From the NCBI GenBank assembly GCA_021234155.1, contig JAJEKV010000063.1, forward strand, positions 776,947 through 840,946: a DNA stretch of 64,000 nt. Reading direction: 5' to 3'. The notes beneath the pieces were generated by a model. The model ran no database searches, had not been told where the DNA came from, and was given only the letters and a program-made list of their open reading frames with translations. Of the stretch, positions 59,074 to 64,000 are shown piece by piece. How positions within the stretch are numbered: position 1 is the first letter of the stretch; every line of letters starts with the position of its first letter. Source of the DNA: Isoetes taiwanensis. Lineage: Eukaryota; Streptophyta; Lycopodiopsida; Isoetales; Isoetaceae. Position numbers and translations under genes: made by a program.

Positions 59074-59753
59074 CTTGAGAATTCTATTCTATTCTCTAGT
59101 TTTCCTCCTGCTCCTCACCATTTCTATGGGAAATTTTCATACTTTTCTAAATCTTCTTTAACCGTAACCAACGTGACCTTAAAATTACTTGAGATTATGG
59201 CTTAGGTAGTTTTCAGGTAACTTTTAGGTGATTTATCATTCAAAATTTGTGGCGGCGCTCTGCGGGCGCCACCATCTCCCATTATACACCATGATACAGA
59301 AAATATACAGAAATTATCATGGTTCATGATACAGAAGTTCATTACCGAACATGATACAGAAGTTCATTATAGAACATGAACATGATAGTTCACTGTTTCA
59401 AATAAGAAAACGACAGCTCCATTTCCAAAATGGATCTCTTCCAAAATGGATCAACCAATACATCAGACAGAGTTCAAAAGCAAATTTAAAATTGAAGCAA
59501 ATATAGAACCGACACTGTTTCAAATTTCAAAACAAAAGTTACATTTCTAAAATGGATTACTTCCATCATATAAAAACCAAAATTCCATGTGATATGAAAG
59601 TTATCAGATCAGATCAGTTCACATCCGCAACTAAAGTTCAGATTCTTTATATCAGAAATCAAGGCACCTTTGGTATAGCAGCGAACACGTTCTCCACTAT
59701 TACATATTGAAAAGAAAGTAACTAAATAGTTAAACTAAAACACAGAAACATAC
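59074..59753. other. Intergenic; short tandem motif at 59286-59395
   Basis: CATGATACAGAAGTTCATTA-like units repeat two to three times at 59286-59395. It may also hold the last exon or 3' UTR of the recombinase-like gene, which is not resolved. Confidence 0.45.
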
Positions 59754-61037
59754 CTCAGTTGCAACTTTTCCTTTCTTGTCACCAAGAGTCGCCAACCCAA
59801 CTTTCTCACCACTAGAACTTCCTCCAGCATTAAATGCTGTCATCATTGCACTCTTCTTAGTTTTTTGCTACTGAAGAACATCACTGTAAACCTTCAAAGA
59901 ACCATCATCGTTATAGGGACATTCTAGAATATTCATGCAGCATCAACCTGCATTTCTTTAGTTCTGTCATATCTAGAATACACAAAAACCAGTTAACAAG
60001 AGTACACAAAAGCAAACAGGTAGTCAAATAAAACAAACTCGCTTACTTTTTATATGAATTGACATTTCGATGACCAGTTATCAACATCCCAATTTCAGGT
60101 GGAGATCCAACCATTGATAACCTCGAAACCAGTGTCACAAACGACTCTTGTTTGTTATTTCTATATCACTCACCAAACTGCCCATACACTGCAACCAAGT
60201 GCGAATTTTGTTGACACCCATTGGTACCTTCTAGTACCATGCCTGCAATAAAACAAATATTGAAGACTGTTGTTAAAAAAAAAAAATAGAAATACAATAA
60301 AGTTAGAAAACTTACGTTATATCTTGGATTACAAATTGTTTGCAGGAAAAAAGCCCGTGGTTGATCATTATCCTTCTCTGGCAAATGCCTAACATATTGC
60401 TTGAATGTCTCGACAAAGTCTGTTTCATAACTCCAAATCGGCGGGCGGAGATGAGAATCATCAAACCTATTCATGCTGATGTGCCAATTCTTTGAAACCC
60501 GCTTCCTGTACATAACATCATCTCCATACTCATCGCTACACAGATTCACATCACAATTAAGAACTCCATGGAGCTCTGCGTGCCCTCGAATCCCAAACCT
60601 GGAAACCATGTAATAGGCTAGCCGTTTCTGACAACCTGAAATAAAACATAAGTTATTAGAAACCTATTCTTACGTACACAAAAGAAACAATTCAAACTAT
60701 AAAATTATTTATGAGTAAATTTAAAATTACCTGTATTATGTGTGTTTTGATGATCGCGTTCTGCTAATAATTCACATTCCAGTTTGAAACTTATTTCAGC
60801 TGTCTTCTTTTTTGTCGCTGCATCAACTCCAGCACGTCGCAACCGTTCTGCAGCACCAATAAAAACCTTGCAGGCTCTAGCAAATAATGGATGATGCAAG
60901 ATGTTAAATCGCGGCCGATCAATTCCAGTTTGTTCAATTATCATATCCTGCTTTTTCCTGATTATACGACCAATGGCTCTGAAAAGGTTATTCAAACTGC
61001 ACAAACAATAGAAAACAATTAGAATTAAAAAAAAAAC

Positions 61038-61068
<31 letters not shown>

Positions 61069-61514
61069 AGTACCTGCTAGTAGGAAATATCTTGCCATTA
61101 TTTCTTTTGACTTGAATCATAAACATCACAAGCATTTCGCCCAGCTCGGGGAATGGAATGTCTTCAATAGGAACGAAAGCATCCATCTTCCTGAACTCTC
61201 TCCAGGCATTAAATTTCTTTATAGCCCAATTGGTTACCTTTGAAGAACCATCTGTTCAGGGAAAAAGACATATTCTCCATTTCTTTACCTCTAGAAACCA
61301 CCACATTAAACAGACAAATATTAGAAAACCTAACCAGGAAAAGAAGCCACAAAAGACCTGCTATTGCAACCTGCAGACAAGAAAAAAATGTTAGCATCAA
61401 ACTCGTCAAACATATTAGCAACAACCTTAAAAACTAGAACTTAAAACTAACCTTAAAATCTTGAGCAATCGCAGAACTTGATCTTTTATGAAAATAACTC
61501 TCCACTTGCTGCAT
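59754..61514 (-). pseudogene. Crypton/DUF3504-like tyrosine recombinase gene, spliced but broken
   Basis: Five collinear exon-like blocks with GT-AG borders, all but the first in one phase-consistent frame: ~61514-61452 (MQQVESYFHKRSSSAIAQDF; link to the next exon unclear); 61251-61074 (TNWAIKKFNAWREF, FPELGEMLVMFMIQVKRNNG); 60996-60731 (LNNLFRAIGRIIR, HPLFARACKVFIGAAERL); 60635-60316 (KRLAYYMVSRFGIRGHAELH); from 60242 (KVPMGVNKIRTWL, TNKSR, then a one-base frame change, then ITGHRNVNSY). This order matches the DUF3504/Crypton family: N-terminal DNA-binding core, R of the FG.RG block, TN.S.R, TGHR box, and a Tyr. A TAG stands after AWY at the start of the 60242 exon, and another TAG (after DVLQ) lies near 59873. 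The enzyme class cuts and rejoins DNA through a Tyr. Domestication, a relic, or sequence error are all possible. Confidence 0.65.
61027..61066. repeat. Poly(A) tract
   Basis: About 39 A with one C, in the intron between the second and third recombinase exons. On the minus strand it is a poly(T) run 30 bases upstream of the next acceptor. Its length is prone to sequencing error. Confidence 0.9.
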
Positions 61515-62092
61515 GCATGCAACTGGAAATACCTTAAGAAATATCTCACACTGAACCAGCATGCTTACACCTTACATTTACTGTGTTAACCTTCTTAACA
61601 CTGATCTCCACTAACATCAACAAACAAATGTCGCGACGCACTCAAGATTATCAAACAACAACCGACAGCCACTAAATCTCGACTCACAGCCACTAAATCT
61701 CGACACAAAGCCACTAAATGCCGACTAACAGCACCCAAGAACTCGATTATCTCGAGCAAAAGACCTCAAACACAAGATATCTCGACCAAACACCTGTAAA
61801 CACAACAAAAAAAACCCTGTAAGAAAGAAATAAAAGAAAAATCAGAAAAACTTGACAAAAACTCAACAAACATGAACAAACAAGACGTCTTCTTGAAGCT
61901 CGCCTTCTAGCGCCTACGAAAACAATGCTCAATCCAAAAATGAAGCTCCCAATCGAGCTGGCGCCGCAAAAAACTAGCTCGGGGGAGCTCTGCCGGAATG
62001 GAACTCGTCAGCAAAAAAAGGCCAGTGCAATCATCTCGAATTATCATTTATACCCCTGCTGACATGGCAGGGTTGGCCACGTCAGAACAATA
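61515..62092. other. Upstream region of the recombinase-like gene
   Basis: Contains short direct motifs (CACAGCCACTAAATCTCGAC at 61665-61715, partly tripled). A 5' leader on the minus strand is likely here, but no TATA box was clear. Confidence 0.4.
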
Positions 62093-62166
62093 CACGCCAC
62101 CTGGCGGTTTCCAGCTGGAAATCCGCATGCGGCGCCGCTGCTCATGGCTGCCCGCCAGGTGGCGTG
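62093..62166. repeat. Perfect 15-bp inverted repeat around a GC-rich loop
   Basis: CACGCCACCTGGCGG (62093-62107) is exactly complementary to CCGCCAGGTGGCGTG (62152-62166). Just left, TGACATGGC and GCCACGTCA form another imperfect inverted pair (62060-62083). This may be a MITE end or a regulatory palindrome. Confidence 0.75.
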
Positions 62167-63305
62167 CATTACCCCCTACTTAAAACTTTGCTTGTAAAGG
62201 TTTACTCAAACGTTTGAAGCAATGATCCCATATGTGTTTCTATGACAAGAGAACAACAATCAATATAGAGAGGATACACTATCTTCCAAATATACATTAT
62301 TAATCAATTCAAACAAGATCCAATATACATGATTTGTTCAAACAAATCACAACTAACAAAATAAAAATAGGCCGACCTTTTCCTTGACGTGCATTTTCGT
62401 GGTACCACATGGCACCATGCTATACTGCGGAATGGAAGCCGCCTCGACCCATTCTGCGTGACTGGCAATGCAAAATTTTTTTTTTTTTTGAGGGTTTTGT
62501 TTTGAGGTTAGGGTCCTTCGAGCTCCACACAACTGCCAATACTTCGAGCTCTTTGCCTGTATATCAGCTCAAACTCTAGAAGGTCGCAGGGTAGCGGATT
62601 GCAGGTAGCAGATTGCTCCGAGTTTCTTTGCCAGATTTGTTCAAAAGATGACGAGTTTTTGCAAGAACTGGTAGAACCTTGTCAGTCTGGTAAAAATGCT
62701 CCCCTAATCTGGTAAGAATCCTGTAAATTTGTTAGATCTATAAAAATGCCTCCTCTATTTTGACTTTCTAGGGAATGGAAGCTGGGACTCCAATCTCGAT
62801 TTGCAGGTGTAGTCCCGCGACGGAATTTCAGAAATGGATGACCAAACTCTATTCCTTATACATCAAGTTGTGATTCAATTTCTCATGATTAATTAAGAAA
62901 AATAGCATGCATGATTGTCAAAAAAGAAGAGGAGCAATAACAACAAATGTATGGCACACCAGTATGAATAGTTTGGGGCAAATTTATTACAATAGATCTA
63001 TATGCTTCATTTAACTTGTTGGCAAAAAGATAAGTGGCCCGATGGAAGCCACAAAGTTAGGATTGACACGAGCACTGCTATAATTGCCTTTGTGTTCCAT
63101 GCTAAGCCCATCTTTGCCTAGGAAGCTGGGAACCATGATCGACTTTCAATCACCTTCTACCGAGGATGACGACATTGATTCCATCAACTAATTGTCGTTG
63201 CTTTCACCATAGAAATTGTGACTAAGTAGCCTGCGGTCGAATCCTTCTCACTAGATGATGAGTTTTGTAACTTAGCAGTTCCAAATGCTTTGGCAGCTTG
63301 TTCTT
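62167..63305. other. No recognised gene
   Basis: Mixed sequence with a T-run at 62478-62489. No open frame with a known domain. Confidence 0.45.
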
Positions 63306-63930
63306 TTGGAGCAGCTCATCACTTCCAATTCTGCATTGGAAACTGAAGCCGATCTCTTCACCTTGGAAAATGAATCCCATCGATCCGAGTCCTCGGATCG
63401 AAATTCTAGAGGGGGCGAGCATGCATGTCTTGCATGCATGCATGCAGTGCATGCCTTCTCTGGTTGGGAGATCGCTATATTAGGCGAGGTTCTTCATCAG
63501 CAGTACCTTATTCTCTATTCTTTGAAACCATGCAGAGGAGGGGCTTCTCCCTGCTTGGATTGATCAATTTAGCGTTTCTTTCATGTTGTGGCATGTCCTT
63601 TCTCGGCCTTGCCTCTTTTTTAGCCATAATCTTTTGACCTTCGTCCTCGATCCCATTTTGATAAGGAAGTTCTCTTCTGTTCGGGAGGTTTTTGTCATTT
63701 TCATGCGAGCCCCATTCTAGAATCCCATCGATCCGAGCCCTCAGATCGAAATTCTAGAGGGGGCGAGCATGCATGTCTTGCATGTATGCATGCAGTGCAT
63801 GCCTTCTCTGGTTGGGAGATCGCTATATTAGGCGAGGTTTTTCATCAACGTCTCATTGGCGCTTCCTCTTCTCTCTCAGCAGTATCTTATTCTCTATTCT
63901 TTGAAACCCACCCTCCTCCCTTAATTGTTT
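63306..63930. repeat. CATGCATGC-rich dispersed repeat, inverted, two copies
   Basis: Bases 63368-63560 recur at 63720-63910 (ATCCCATCGATCCGAG, GGGGGCGAGCATGCATGTCT, TTGGGAGATCGCTATATTAG). Read on the minus strand, the stretch resembles 45001-45320, for example the GGGGCTTCTCCCTGCTTG area against the complement of 45110-45130. The copies at the two ends of the 45-63 kb block are in opposite orientation. Confidence 0.65.
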
Positions 63931-64000
63931 AATGTATTTGTCGCCTGGCACGCGTGATGAGCCCCTCTATTTGAAGAGGTTTTTGTTTTGTTATCGCATG

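Overview
The window is nuclear DNA of a land plant. Spliced genes with GT-AG introns, a plant-type B3 transcription factor, a PPR gene relic and a plant-type RING-CH membrane ubiquitin ligase point to a streptophyte. The very high load of nested transposons and the low gene density would suit a large genome such as a fern, lycophyte, bryophyte or gymnosperm. The species cannot be fixed from the sequence alone.

Layout. Bases 1 to about 43,105 are a tandem array of a unit of about 21.5 kb: unit 1 at 1-21531, unit 2 at 21532 to about 42998, and about 107 bases of a third repetition. Each unit carries, in order: an LTR-retrotransposon end, a truncated foldback element, a degenerate PPR gene (minus strand), an intron-less B3 gene (plus strand) whose 3' end has been amplified in tandem, SINE-like elements with tRNA-type heads, a ~440 bp tandem repeat, a foldback element with hairpin ends that holds TTCTAGAA (heat-shock-element-like) arrays, an ACATGC microsatellite, and a LINE (minus strand). 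The LINE is split by a Pack-MULE-like DNA transposon and by a second, unidentified insertion. The two units differ mostly by small indels and substitutions at C/G-containing trinucleotides. The B3 frame is open only in unit 2, and the LINE reverse-transcriptase frame is open only in unit 1. The duplication may therefore be real, or it may be an assembly or consensus artefact.

From 43.1 kb the sequence is unique. First comes a single terminal exon coding an RGG/GAR tail (GAR1-like). It is followed by repeat-rich DNA and a decayed Ty3/gypsy retrotransposon (about 48.9-53.6 kb, plus strand). A complete eight-exon RING-CH membrane E3 ligase gene lies at 55640-58308 on the minus strand. Behind it, also on the minus strand, is a spliced but broken gene for a Crypton/DUF3504-like tyrosine recombinase (59754-61514), the most unusual coding content here. 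A repeat family rich in CATGCATGC occurs at 44.3-45.3 kb and again in opposite orientation at 63.3-63.9 kb, bracketing this block.

The best candidates for living genes are the B3 gene of unit 2 and the RING-CH ligase; the GAR1-like exon would need upstream exons that are not visible. Most of the rest is mobile-element sequence or its remains. No rRNA, canonical tRNA gene or CRISPR array was seen.
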